From the NCBI RefSeq assembly GCF_900092335.1, contig NZ_LT596207.1, positions 280,544 through 344,543 of the forward strand: a stretch of DNA of 64,000 bases, in the 5' to 3' direction. The translations under genes were made by a program, and so were the position numbers. Shown in pieces: positions 54,168 to 62,909 of the stretch (the stretch's first letter is position 1; each line of letters begins with the position of its first letter). The DNA is from Corynebacterium phoceense (lineage in GTDB: Bacteria > Actinomycetota > Actinomycetes > Mycobacteriales > Mycobacteriaceae). The notes below the pieces were generated by a model. The model did not search any database, was not told where the DNA came from, and was given only the letters and a program-made list of their open reading frames with translations.

Positions 54168-56249
54168 CTATTTGCGACGAGCGAGCAGGAATCCGCCCGC
54201 AGCGCCCACCGCGATAAGGAGAACGACTCCAGCACCGATGAGCATGCCCTTGAGTTTACTGCCACCAGCAGAGTCCTCACCGGCCTGTGCGACATCAGCG
54301 GACTGCTGCTCTGCATTGTCCCCTTCCTTGGGCGCATCCTCGGTCGTGGTCGTCTCAGCGGCCTTTTCGAGGTCTTCTGAGGCCGACGCAAGGTTGATGG
54401 GGGTATCGGAAGGCTCGGCACCTGGCTCAAAGTTGGGCGTGAACTCGGGACCGTCCATCGGCTCACCGTCGAGCTCCACCTTGAACGAGTAGCCCTGGTC
54501 TATGCCCGCCGTACGATCGTGCTTGTTACCATTCACGCTCTTTGCGAAGACGAGATAGTACGTGCCGGGGAGCGTCAGGGGTCCATCGATGTACTCGGTA
54601 CGGTTAGCCCATTGCACGGCGGAATCGCCGGCGCTGCGATTCACTTCTTCTTCGCTTCCCACGTAGATATCTTCTCCGGCAAGCACGCTGCCACGCGTGG
54701 GGTTATAAAAATCCCACTGCAAGCCGTAGCTCTGGTGCTCCGCGACCGTCTTGCGCCCCTGCACAGTCACGACCGGACGCTTGCCGTAGGGCACATCAAA
54801 CTTATAGAAGCGATATTCGCCGTCAACGATGGCGTCGTTATAGGTCTCCTCCGGCGTCACGGCTGCCGCGGAGTCGAAGGTAGCGCCGCCGGCCACAGGT
54901 GCGCCCTCCTCAATCTGCGTGACCCCAGGGAGCTCACGAGACGCATACGGCTTCTTTTCGTCGCCAGCGAACGCGCCAGCCTTGACGTACTGCACGTTGA
55001 CCTCAACGTCTAGCTCGACATCCTGGTTGACCTGGTCGGAGCTGAGCGTGTCAGCGAAGTACAGCGTTGTCACGATGTCCCAATCGTCCATCTTGATACA
55101 ACGATTTTCCTCGTCCTCGGGCTGCTTTTCGTTTTGCACCAGCACGCTGGCGGAATAGGGCGGCGTGTAACGGCCGCCGCTCGTCGTGCGTGGGCTCGGC
55201 TGTACCGTGGTCGCGTAGTCCTCACAGTTGGGCGCAGGGTTTTCAGCCTCGACCGTGGAGAAGATGTCCGAAGTTACCTTACCATCCGCGTTCTGCTCTG
55301 GGATAGCGAAAACCGTGACATACGCGTTGTAGCCCTCAGGCACGGAAAGCTTGGTGTAGAACGGACGATCCTCGGCCTCGTTCTTACCCATACGGGGCAG
55401 GACCTTCGTGTGGTAGGTGCCCTCCCCGAGATACTTGGCACTGTCTGGATCATCGGCGAACTCGAACGGGGTGCCCCGTGCCTCGTACATGTTGACAGAA
55501 CGCAGCGTGAGGAACTCCATGTTCTGCGCAAGCTCAGCAGCATTCGCTGCAGCGAGCGACTGGCCACCCGTTGCCTTAGCGACGCAATCCAGCTCAGACT
55601 GCGCCTTCTCGTCGACCTGGAATCCAATGGTGTGAACCGTGAGCCCCACGCCGTCAGCAGCAAGCTCCTTGGCCACGTCGCACACCGGTGGCGGCGCGCA
55701 GGTGTCGATGCCGTCCGAGACGAGCACGATGGAATTCTCGCCCTCGCCGCCGGCAGCTTTGAGCTGCTCCGCGGCCTTCTTCAGCGAGTTTCCGATGGGA
55801 GTGTAGCCCTTGGGCTCCAAAGCATTAAAGCTGTCTTTCAGCCCGGCCTTGTCGATCCGCCCGACCGGCGATAGCACGGAAATATCCTGGCAACCACGCT
55901 CTTTATTATCCGGCGCATTCGACTCCTTGGAGCCATACGCGACGGCGCCGACAAGGGCGCTGTCCGGAAGCTTATCGACGAGCTGGTTCGTCGCGTCCTT
56001 GGCCACCTGCATCTTCGATGGGCCGCCCTCGCTTTCTGGATCCGCCATGGAGAACGAGGCGTCCATAACAAGCGCCACCTTGGACTGTTTATCGCTCGTC
56101 GGTCCCGCGTCTGAGCTCGGCGCTGTAGACGACGCTGTCGTGGACGATTCCTCGGACTGCGCGGCCGCGAACGGGACGACCAGCAAACTGAGGAAAATTA
56201 TTGAAAGAACTGCGCCCCACGTGCGAGGCGAGAAATGCGATGTAGCCAT
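54168..56249 (-). CDS. Exported von Willebrand factor A domain protein with C-terminal membrane anchor
   Basis: A 693-residue envelope protein. Signal peptide 1-30, Ser/Thr-rich linker, VWA domain (about 57-255) with a complete metal site D63-x-S65-x-S67 (VMDASFSM), the Thr of GYTPIGNSL and the Asp of LVSDGIDTC. Two beta-rich domains follow (about 280-590), then an acidic Pro/Thr/Glu-rich stalk and a final helix LKGMLIGAGVVLLIAVGAAG with positive tail LLARRK. Adhesin or stress-sensor roles are conceivable. It sits between two identical tRNA-Asp genes. Confidence 0.82.
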   Translation of the reverse strand: MATSHFSPRTWGAVLSIIFLSLLVVPFAAAQSEESSTTASSTAPSSDAGPTSDKQSKVALVMDASFSMADPESEGGPSKMQVAKDATNQLVDKLPDSALVGAVAYGSKESNAPDNKERGCQDISVLSPVGRIDKAGLKDSFNALEPKGYTPIGNSLKKAAEQLKAAGGEGENSIVLVSDGIDTCAPPPVCDVAKELAADGVGLTVHTIGFQVDEKAQSELDCVAKATGGQSLAAANAAELAQNMEFLTLRSVNMYEARGTPFEFADDPDSAKYLGEGTYHTKVLPRMGKNEAEDRPFYTKLSVPEGYNAYVTVFAIPEQNADGKVTSDIFSTVEAENPAPNCEDYATTVQPSPRTTSGGRYTPPYSASVLVQNEKQPEDEENRCIKMDDWDIVTTLYFADTLSSDQVNQDVELDVEVNVQYVKAGAFAGDEKKPYASRELPGVTQIEEGAPVAGGATFDSAAAVTPEETYNDAIVDGEYRFYKFDVPYGKRPVVTVQGRKTVAEHQSYGLQWDFYNPTRGSVLAGEDIYVGSEEEVNRSAGDSAVQWANRTEYIDGPLTLPGTYYLVFAKSVNGNKHDRTAGIDQGYSFKVELDGEPMDGPEFTPNFEPGAEPSDTPINLASASEDLEKAAETTTTEDAPKEGDNAEQQSADVAQAGEDSAGGSKLKGMLIGAGVVLLIAVGAAGGFLLARRK

Positions 56250-56333
56250 CTAACCTAGCCTTTGCATAGAGAAGAGTGATTTACTACACAAAAGTACCGG
56301 AGATGACAAAAGGTCGCACCTGGAACAGAACAG

Positions 56334-56375
56334 AAAACACTCGGTCCTTACTTGAAACCAAGCAAGGACCGAGTG
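56334..56375 (-). terminator. Terminator after tRNA-Asp copy 1
   Basis: CACTCGGTCCTT pairs with AAGGACCGAGTG (12 bp) and TTTTCTG follows on the minus strand. Confidence 0.85.
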
Positions 56376-56386
56376 CGTCACACAAT

Positions 56387-56467
56387 GCGACCCTGACGGG
56401 ACTTGAACCCGCGACCTCCGCCGTGACAGGGCGGCGCGCTAACCAACTGCGCCACAGGGCCATATTC
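56387..56467. repeat. 81-bp direct repeat spanning tRNA-Asp, copy 2
   Basis: Identical to 53965-54045; flanks diverge immediately outside. Confidence 0.9.
56388..56461 (-). tRNA. tRNA-Asp (GTC), copy 1
   Basis: Same 74 nt as the copy at 53966-54039. It follows tRNA-Glu by 35 nt on the same strand and is followed by its own terminator. Confidence 0.95.
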
Positions 56468-56496
56468 GATTTTTCTGTACGAAGAAAGAATCTTCG

Positions 56497-56569
56497 TACC
56501 CCCAACGGGATTCGAACCCGTGCCGCCGCCGTGAAAGGGCGGTGTCCTAGGCCGCTAGACGATGGGGGC
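56497..56569 (-). tRNA. tRNA-Glu (TTC)
   Basis: 73 nt, acceptor GCCCCCA/TGGGGGT, anticodon loop CTTTCAC with TTC, T arm ACGGG-TTCGAAT-CCCGT. Discriminator A; no encoded CCA. Confidence 0.95.
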
Positions 56570-56673
56570 CCGGTACATGTTCGCTCACAGCAGTGTGCAA
56601 CATGCGACCTCCTAGAAATATACTGGAGTGATCCCCATGCAACAAAATCGCCCGTAGGAGGAGTTGAAAAACC

Positions 56674-57006
56674 ATGACTGAACAGGCAGAACCCTGCGGC
56701 TGCCACGCCCCCGGCACGCATGGCTACAACCAGTCGGAGATTTCAAAGAAGCAATATTTGGCTCGACTCAAGCGAATTGAGGGCCAAACGCGTGGCATTC
56801 ACCGGATGATCGACGAGGACCAGTACTGCATCGACATCATTACGCAGATCTCCGCGGTAACCTCCGCACTAGAAAACGTCTCGCTGGCGCTGCTCCAAGA
56901 CCACATCGCGCACTGTGTCGCTGGCGCCGCTGCCGAGGATGGTCACGTGGCCCAGGAAAAGCTCGAGGAAGCCATGACGGCGATTAAGAAGCTCGTGAAG
57001 AACTAG
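56674..57006 (+). CDS. CsoR-family metal-sensing repressor
   Basis: A 110-residue all-helical repressor. The copper-site triad C52, H77 and C81 has exactly the CsoR spacing (YCIDIITQIS, HIAHCV), and KRIEGQTRGIHRMIDED is the DNA-contact helix region. The N-terminal extension adds C8, C10, H11 and H16, possibly an extra metal site. Strong ribosome site (GTAGGAGGAGTTG). No copper ATPase or chaperone gene follows, so its targets are elsewhere. Confidence 0.9.
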   Translation: MTEQAEPCGCHAPGTHGYNQSEISKKQYLARLKRIEGQTRGIHRMIDEDQYCIDIITQISAVTSALENVSLALLQDHIAHCVAGAAAEDGHVAQEKLEEAMTAIKKLVKN

Positions 57007-57026
57007 CAGCGCTGGCCCCACGCGAT

Positions 57027-57062
57027 AGGCGCCTTACCGGTTATCGGTAAGGCGCCTTGTTT
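57027..57062. terminator. Terminator between csoR-like gene and purL
   Basis: AGGCGCCTTACCG pairs with CGGTAAGGCGCCT (13 bp), followed by TGTTT on the plus side; it serves convergent genes. Confidence 0.85.
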
Positions 57063-57072
57063 CGGTTGCGGG

Positions 57073-60000
57073 TTACTTGGTGAAGAACTCCGCAGCGGAC
57101 TCGAAGAGCAACATGTCATACTCGCCTGGCACGTTCTTGTACGTAGTGGCGGAGATGCGCTCGGAGTGGCCCATCTTGCCCAGCACGCGGCCGTCGGCGG
57201 ACATGATGCCCTCGAGGGCGAACAGCGAGCCGTTCGGGTTGACATCGATGTCCATCGCCGGGTTGCCTGCGGCATCGACGTACTGGGTCGCGGCAGCCTC
57301 CTTGAGGCGCGCCCACTCGGACTCGCCGGCGGTGATGCGGCCCTCGCCGTGGGAGATCGGCACGGTAAAGACATCGCCGACGTTAACTTTGCTGAGCCAC
57401 GGCGAGTCGTTGTTGACGACCTTGACACGCGAGATGCGCGACTGGTGACGGCCAATGGTGTTGAACGTCAGCGTCGGGGACTCGGTACCCGGCTCGGAGA
57501 TGGCGCCGCCCGGAACAAGGCCCAGCTTGATGAGCGCCTGGAAGCCGTTGCAGATACCCAGGATGAGGCCGCCGCGCTCATCGAGCAGTGTGTGGACGCC
57601 AGCGGTGAGCGCTGGGTTGCGTAGGAAGGACGTCATGAACTTCGCGGAGCCGTCCGGTTCGTCACCGCCGGAGAAACCGCCCGGCAGGTACAGCATCTGC
57701 GAGCGGTCCAGGGCGGCTGCCATGCGCTCGACGGACTCGGCAATGTCTTCAGGCGTGCGGTTGCGCACGACGAGGATTTCTGGCTCGATACCGGCGCGCT
57801 GCAGCGCCTTCGCGGAGTCGTATTCGGTGTTGGTGCCCGGGAAGACCGGAATGAGTGCGCGCGGGGCGGAGCTGCCCGCGACGCGAGTGGGCGCAGCGGC
57901 AGCCGGCGCAGCCGCTGGCACGTCTGCGGGAGCAGAGGAAAGCTCAGTGGAGCCAGACTGCGGCGCCTCGGACGGGTAGATGGGCTCGAGGGTGGCGCGG
58001 TAGGCGGCCTCGGCGTCAGCGGATGAGACGGTCTCGGCACGGAAGGTGAAGCCGTCTGCGGTGGTCTCGCCCAGCGCGGTACCAGCGGACGGGGTGGCGT
58101 CCTCAGCCCACTCGAGGACGAACGCACCGTAGTTGTAGTCATAGAGCGGGGCGTCGTCTGCGAAAGCGAAGCCCAGGCCCTCGCCCAGCGACATCTTGAG
58201 CACGGCCTCGGCCACGCCGCCGAAGCCCGGGGTGTAGGCCGCGGTGACCTGGCCGGAGCGCAGGAGCTCCGTGACGGTCGCGAAGTTGGCGAGGAGGGAC
58301 TCGGGGGTGGGCAAGCCGACGAGCGCGGTGTCGGCGGCATCGGCAAGCTCCGGGGAGAGCAGCGTGACGGCGTGGCCAGCGCCGGTGAAGTGGTTGGACG
58401 CAATGTGGTCAGTGGTCTCGTGGCTCACGGCGACAGAGATGACCGTGGGCGGGACGTGCAGTTCCTCGAAGGTGCCGGACATGGAGTCCTTGCCGCCGAT
58501 GGCGCCCACACCCAAGCCGAGCTGAGCCTTGATGGTGCCCAGCAGGGCCGCGGCAGGCTTGCCCCATGCGGTGGCGGAGTCCATGCGCTGGAAATACTCC
58601 TGCATGGACAGGTAGGTCTCGTCGATGGAAGAACCGGTAGCGATGAGCTTGGCCACGGACTCGACGACGGCAAGGTAGGCGCCGTGGTACGGGCTAGCCT
58701 CGGTGACGTACGGGTTGTAGCCCCAGGACATCACGGAGCAGTCCGTGGTCTCCCCCATGACCGGGAAGGTGTGGGCCATGGCCTGAATCGGGGTGGCCTG
58801 GCGGGAGCCGCCAAAAGGCATGAGGACGGTGCCGGCGCCGACGGTGGAGTCGAAGCGCTCGGACAGGCCCTGCTTGGAGGCGACGTTGAGGTCGCCCGCC
58901 ATCGCGAGGAAGGACTCGCGGAAGGAGGAGTCCTTGTGAGCCCACTCGCGGCCAGCTGCGCGCCAGTCGGTGGAGGGCTCGATACGCACGTCCACATGCT
59001 TGTCCGCGCCGTTGGTGGCGAGGAATTCGCGGGAGAGGTCGACGATGGTGTCGCCGCGCCAGGTCATGCGCACGCGTCCCGAGTCGGTGACGTTGGCGAC
59101 GATGGTGGCGGTGAGGTTTTCCTCGTTCGCGAGCTCGATGAGGCGCTGCGCGTCCTTGGCTTCGACGACGACGGCCATGCGTTCCTGGGACTCGGAGAGA
59201 GCCAGGTCGGTGCCGTCGAGGCCCTCGTACTTTTTGGGCACGGTGTCCAGGTCGATGTCGATGGAATCGGCGAGCTCGCCCACGGCGACGGAGACGCCGC
59301 CAGCGCCAAAGTCGTTACAGCGCTTGATGAGCTTGGAGAACTCCGGGTTGCGGAAGAGGCGCTGGAGCTTGCGCTCCTCGGGCGCGTTGCCCTTCTGGAC
59401 CTCGGAGCCCGCAGTGGTCAGGGACTCCACGTTGTGCGACTTGGAGGAACCCGTGGCGCCGCCGATGCCATCGCGGCCAGTGGCGCCGCCGACGAGGACG
59501 ACGACGTCGCCCGCGTCCGGGACCTCACGGCGGACGTTCTCGGCTGGGGCGCCGGCGACGACGGCACCCATCTCGAGGTGCTTGGCGACGTAGCCTGGGT
59601 GGTAGACCTCGTCGACGAGGCCGGTGGCCAGGCCGATCTGGTTACCGTAAGAGGAGTTGCCTGCGGCGGCGGTACGCGCGATGGTCTTCTGCGGCAGCTT
59701 GCCGGCACGCGTGGTGGTCTCGAGCGGGTTTCCGGAGCCGGAGATGCGCATCGCGCCGTAGACGTAACCGCGGCCGGACAGCGGGTCGCGGATGGCGCCG
59801 CCGATGCAGGTCGCCGCGCCACCGAAGGGCTCGATCTCCGTCGGGTGGTTATGAGTCTCGTTCTTGAACAGGAAGAGCCACGGTTCATCCTTGCCGTCGA
59901 CCGTGATGGTGACGTGGACGGTGCAGGCGTTGATCTCCTCGGAGACGTCGAGCGCGTCGAGCTTGCCCGTGGCGCGCAGGACCTTCGCGGCAATGGTCCC

Positions 60001-60765
60001 CATGTCCATGAGCGTCACCGGCTTGGTGCGACCAATGGAGTCGCGCGCAGCAAGGTAGTCGTTGTACGCGGCCTCCACGGCCGGGTCGTGGAACTCGATG
60101 TTGTCGAGGACCGTCTCGAAGGTGGTGTGACGGCAGTGGTCCGACCAGTAGGTGTCGATGACCTTGAGCTCAGTAATGGTCGGGTCGCGCTTCTCCGACT
60201 GGAAATAATCGCGCACGAGCATGGCGTCGTCGACGTCCATGGCCAGGCCGTGGGAGGCGACGACCTCGGGAAGGGCGGCATCGGAAAGCTCGGTAAAGCC
60301 GGTAAGCCGTGCGACGTCTGCTGGGCGTGGGGCCTCGACAACGAGAGCCTCGGGAAGCTCGAGGGAGGCCTCGCGGGCCTCGACCGGGTTAATGAGCCCG
60401 GCGCGCATGGCCTCCGGAATTTCTCCGTCCACGGCGTAGAGGACGGCCGTACGGACGGTGGGGCGCTCTTTTTCAAAGAGGAACTGGATGCACTGTGCCG
60501 CGGAGTCCGCGCGCTGGTCAAACTGGCCGGGCAGCGGCTCGACGGCGAGGATGGCCTTGCCGTCCAGGCCGGCCTCCTCGAGCGTGGCGTACGTGTTGTC
60601 GACCTGCGGCTCTGCGAGCACGAGGTTGACGGCGGTGGCGAACTCGGCGTCGGTCGTGCCCTCCACGTCGTAGCGATTGAGCATGCGCACCGCCACTCCG
60701 TACTCCGCCGAGAGTGCAGCTGCGTGGCCGCCCTCCCGATTTTCCACGTACACACGCTGAACCAT
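57073..60765 (-). CDS. purL: Single-chain phosphoribosylformylglycinamidine synthase (large PurL)
   Basis: A 1230-residue FGAM synthase fusing what are separate PurS, PurL and PurQ in most corynebacteria and mycobacteria. Order: N-terminal PurS-like region (1-170), linker with DTYWSDHCRHTTFETVLDNI, first AIRS-type half with HNHPTEIEPFGGAATCIGGA, second half (FRESFLAMAGDLNVASKQGL, LGVGAIGGKDSM), an Ala/Pro linker near 920-945, and a C-terminal class I glutaminase (IPVFPGTNTEYDSAKAL, LGICNGFQALIKLG with the catalytic Cys, ISHGEGR with His and Glu). GGGAGGCGCG precedes the ATG. The length and style resemble bifidobacterial and firmicute enzymes. Confidence 0.93.
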   Translation of the reverse strand: MVQRVYVENREGGHAAALSAEYGVAVRMLNRYDVEGTTDAEFATAVNLVLAEPQVDNTYATLEEAGLDGKAILAVEPLPGQFDQRADSAAQCIQFLFEKERPTVRTAVLYAVDGEIPEAMRAGLINPVEAREASLELPEALVVEAPRPADVARLTGFTELSDAALPEVVASHGLAMDVDDAMLVRDYFQSEKRDPTITELKVIDTYWSDHCRHTTFETVLDNIEFHDPAVEAAYNDYLAARDSIGRTKPVTLMDMGTIAAKVLRATGKLDALDVSEEINACTVHVTITVDGKDEPWLFLFKNETHNHPTEIEPFGGAATCIGGAIRDPLSGRGYVYGAMRISGSGNPLETTTRAGKLPQKTIARTAAAGNSSYGNQIGLATGLVDEVYHPGYVAKHLEMGAVVAGAPAENVRREVPDAGDVVVLVGGATGRDGIGGATGSSKSHNVESLTTAGSEVQKGNAPEERKLQRLFRNPEFSKLIKRCNDFGAGGVSVAVGELADSIDIDLDTVPKKYEGLDGTDLALSESQERMAVVVEAKDAQRLIELANEENLTATIVANVTDSGRVRMTWRGDTIVDLSREFLATNGADKHVDVRIEPSTDWRAAGREWAHKDSSFRESFLAMAGDLNVASKQGLSERFDSTVGAGTVLMPFGGSRQATPIQAMAHTFPVMGETTDCSVMSWGYNPYVTEASPYHGAYLAVVESVAKLIATGSSIDETYLSMQEYFQRMDSATAWGKPAAALLGTIKAQLGLGVGAIGGKDSMSGTFEELHVPPTVISVAVSHETTDHIASNHFTGAGHAVTLLSPELADAADTALVGLPTPESLLANFATVTELLRSGQVTAAYTPGFGGVAEAVLKMSLGEGLGFAFADDAPLYDYNYGAFVLEWAEDATPSAGTALGETTADGFTFRAETVSSADAEAAYRATLEPIYPSEAPQSGSTELSSAPADVPAAAPAAAAPTRVAGSSAPRALIPVFPGTNTEYDSAKALQRAGIEPEILVVRNRTPEDIAESVERMAAALDRSQMLYLPGGFSGGDEPDGSAKFMTSFLRNPALTAGVHTLLDERGGLILGICNGFQALIKLGLVPGGAISEPGTESPTLTFNTIGRHQSRISRVKVVNNDSPWLSKVNVGDVFTVPISHGEGRITAGESEWARLKEAAATQYVDAAGNPAMDIDVNPNGSLFALEGIMSADGRVLGKMGHSERISATTYKNVPGEYDMLLFESAAEFFTK

Positions 60766-60959
60766 CGCGCCTCCCAGATAGCTAGTAATAGTCGAAGTTT
60801 TACGGTTCTGCCAGCAAGTATATGGACTTGCGACACCGCGTACTAATCCCCCGCTATCCTAGCGTGCAGGGCACCCCCGCGACTCGATTCTGCGGAGGCT
60901 GACGGTACACAACGGTGTCACAGGGATACATGGGCTATCCGATGCCTCTTTCTGCAGTC

Positions 60960-61544
60960 TCAGCCGAGGATGGAATGCCAACCGGTTTTCTCGCGATTGA
61001 ACACTGCTCCCCCAGAGTTTCCATAAGGACTTGAGGGCTGGGAACAAATAAGCGCCTGGCCGGCCGTACCGACAAAGCAACTTAGCGTATAAGTTTGACC
61101 GGTGACGGAACTTGTCACTTGGAAATCGTTGACAGTCGCAAGCACAATATTGCCGCTTGCGCCTGCCCGAGATTCGTATGCCTACGCAATGGCGGCATCA
61201 TAAATCGCCATGGCAAACGCGCATGATGCATCATCATTGGCGTCGACCCTAACCCCGTCTGATGTCATTCCGCAATAACCGCCAATTTGCTCGGGATTCG
61301 CGGCGATGTTATTGCTGTGCGGTTGTGCCGCAGGCGCTGCAGGTACGGCGGTGCTCATGGCTTCGGCAGGGGTCTTCTCCGCGGTGCGAGGAGCGGGCTG
61401 GTGCGACTCTGTGCTCGGATCAGCCGGCGCTGGAACCGTCATAGTTACTGTGCGCGGACCGGCCTCACCTTCGCCGGAACACCCTGCTAGAGCAAGAGGG
61501 GCAAGGAGAATAGCCGCGGCAGTGGCACGAAAGATGGAGGATAT
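60960..61544 (-). pseudogene. Dead lipoprotein gene (lost start codon and in-frame amber)
   Basis: The frame begins with ATA at 61542-61544 where ATG is expected: ISSIFRATAAAILLAPLALAGC is otherwise a complete lipoprotein signal with lipobox LALAGC, and AAGG lies 9 nt upstream. After a Pro/Ala-rich linker and GGYCGMTSDGVRVDANDDASC the frame meets TAG at 61182-61184, then continues uninterrupted (YESRAGASGNIVLATVNDFQ, VTSSVTGQTYTLSCF) to a stop at 60960. The two point changes indicate recent inactivation of a corynebacterial surface lipoprotein. Its family is not named. Confidence 0.6.
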
Positions 61545-61846
61545 GAGACACCTTAGAGACGACGAAACAGACGCCTATCGAGAGGCGAAGACACATAAAT
61601 CATAAGACACGGCTACGCCTGTGCACGTGGAATTGTCATACCGTTGCAGCGCTTCTCGCCGCTCACCCACCGCAAGCATAAATCCCCCGGCCGCTGTGCA
61701 GCCGAGGGATTATCGGTGGGCCCTCCGGGGGTCTACAAACACAAACCAATATGCGCAGGTAAACGGCACTTTTACCCAATCCGCAGAAAATTCTTTCTCT
61801 CTATTTTCTCTTAGGGGGAAAGAATCGCGCCCAGAAAGGCTGGCCA
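61545..61846. other. Gene-free stretch at the mobile-element boundary
   Basis: No coding sequence seen. Contains one imperfect hairpin (61681-61711) and, from about 61790, an A+T-rich leader to the next gene. The junction between chromosome and element probably lies here, but I find no clear attachment site. Confidence 0.4.
61681..61711 (-). terminator. Possible terminator hairpin
   Basis: AATCCCTCGGC pairs with GCCGGGGGATT with one mismatch; TTTATG follows on the minus strand. Confidence 0.45.
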
Positions 61847-62332
61847 ATGACCACCGCCACCGACACCCACGAGACCACGCAGCAGAGCGCCATCACGGTA
61901 CACGTCCCCCGCAACCTTATTGGCGACCTCTACGACGGGCACCGCGCAGGCAAGCACATGCGCCCCGTCTACATCGACACCGCAGACCTGCAGCCCCTAG
62001 CAGACGGCATGCCCATTGAAATCTGCCCAGACTGCGTGAAAGCCTACAACGCCGCCGCCCGTGCCGAGTGCGAGCGCCAGGCGCAGGAAGCTGCCCGCCG
62101 GGCTGCAGAGGAAGCGGAACGGGAAGCACGAGACGCAGAGGAACACGCCATCATCCAGCGCACCACAGGCTTCAGCGATATTTCACGCCATGCTCTTCAG
62201 AATGCGCTCATTACCGCCTATCGAGCTGGCAAGGACACTGGTATCTGGCTAGACGCCATGGAAGCACTTGAAGAGGCCGACATGGCCCGCGCCGGGGTCA
62301 CGTCATGGGACGAGCGGGACGAGAAAGAGTAA
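61847..62332 (+). CDS. Hypothetical mobile-element protein with CxxC and coiled coil
   Basis: A 161-residue protein of no recognised family. The N-terminal 60 residues carry VHVPRNLIGDLYDGHRAGKH and end in ICPDCVKAY (a single CxxC). Residues 68-100 are a highly charged Ala/Glu/Arg coiled coil; the C-terminus is helical (ALQNALITAYRAGKDTGIWLDAMEA). GAAAGGCTGGCCA precedes the ATG. Prophage or integrative-element cargo, judged by its neighbour and codon use (more ACC/GAC, fewer host-typical CTC). Confidence 0.6.
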   Translation: MTTATDTHETTQQSAITVHVPRNLIGDLYDGHRAGKHMRPVYIDTADLQPLADGMPIEICPDCVKAYNAAARAECERQAQEAARRAAEEAEREARDAEEHAIIQRTTGFSDISRHALQNALITAYRAGKDTGIWLDAMEALEEADMARAGVTSWDERDEKE

Positions 62333-62498
62333 CCCGGCCCGCCGAGGTGCCACCAACCACAGCGCTCACGGGCCAGCCACATCAGGCCGTGCCCGTTTAA
62401 GCCGTTTTGGGGTACGGACATACACATACGAAAGTTCAACGTCTTAGACGGCGATATTGAACAGGGGAAACGCACCCCCTTAGAGGGCACCTGTCAAA

Positions 62499-62510
62499 GG
62501 CGCGCCGGGG
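62499..62510 (-). repeat. Inverted third copy of the CCCCGGCGCGCC block
   Basis: GGCGCGCCGGGG is the reverse complement of the first 12 bases of the 21-bp direct repeats at 62669 and 62730. Confidence 0.6.
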
Positions 62511-62668
62511 ATGTTGTCATTGGCCCCGCCCCCTTGCCTCCATCCGCGCATTTCCATCATCCGGGCCAGATACCCCAAATTCCTACCCCGTTTTAACCCC
62601 TCTTGTGTTTACCCTAATATGTCCACTCTCCAGCATCAGATATTGGTCTCTTATGCCGGTATGAATTG

Positions 62669-62689
62669 CCCCGGCGCGCCGTACTCCCG
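62669..62689 (+). repeat. 21-bp direct repeat, copy 1
   Basis: CCCCGGCGCGCCGTACTCCC plus G. It contains the palindrome GGCGCGCC and the first GTAC. Confidence 0.8.
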
Positions 62690-62892
62690 GTTATGGAGGG
62701 GGTCTAGTGGGCGGGCTCCCAAGCAAGTCCCCCGGCGCGCCGTACTCCCGTACTTTCGTACTATTGCAGGCCAGGGGCTATTTTCGCCGTACTATCGTCC
62801 GTACTATGTACTACGTGGGACAGTACGTAGTACACAGCCAGTACGGGCCGGAAACCACCGTTAACCTGCGGATAGTACGTAGTACGCAGTAC
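62681..62892. repeat. GTAC-rich iteron-like cluster
   Basis: Thirteen GTAC tetranucleotides in 212 bp. The 12-mer AGTACGTAGTAC occurs at 62822-62833 and 62874-62885, each followed closely by CAGTACGG-like or CAGTACGGG-like sequence, and related GTACTATGTACTACGT lies at 62801. This looks like an array of protein-binding sites. Confidence 0.65.
62730..62750 (+). repeat. 21-bp direct repeat, copy 2
   Basis: Exact copy of 62669-62689; 61 bp from start to start. Confidence 0.8.
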
Positions 62893-62909
62893 GGACTGTT
62901 TCTAGGGGA

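Larger units (their letters stand above)
62333..62909. other. Non-coding repeat region of the mobile element
   Basis: 577 bp without a credible gene, holding three copies of a GGCGCGCC block and a cluster of GTAC motifs (listed separately). Its position upstream of a replication-type protein suggests an origin, a partition site or a regulatory region. Confidence 0.5.

Noticed and set aside
58372-60846. Long open frame of 824 codons opposite purL
   Set aside because: It is the mirror of a GC-rich coding sequence; composition is Arg/His/Gly-rich without family motifs, while purL on the other strand has every expected motif.
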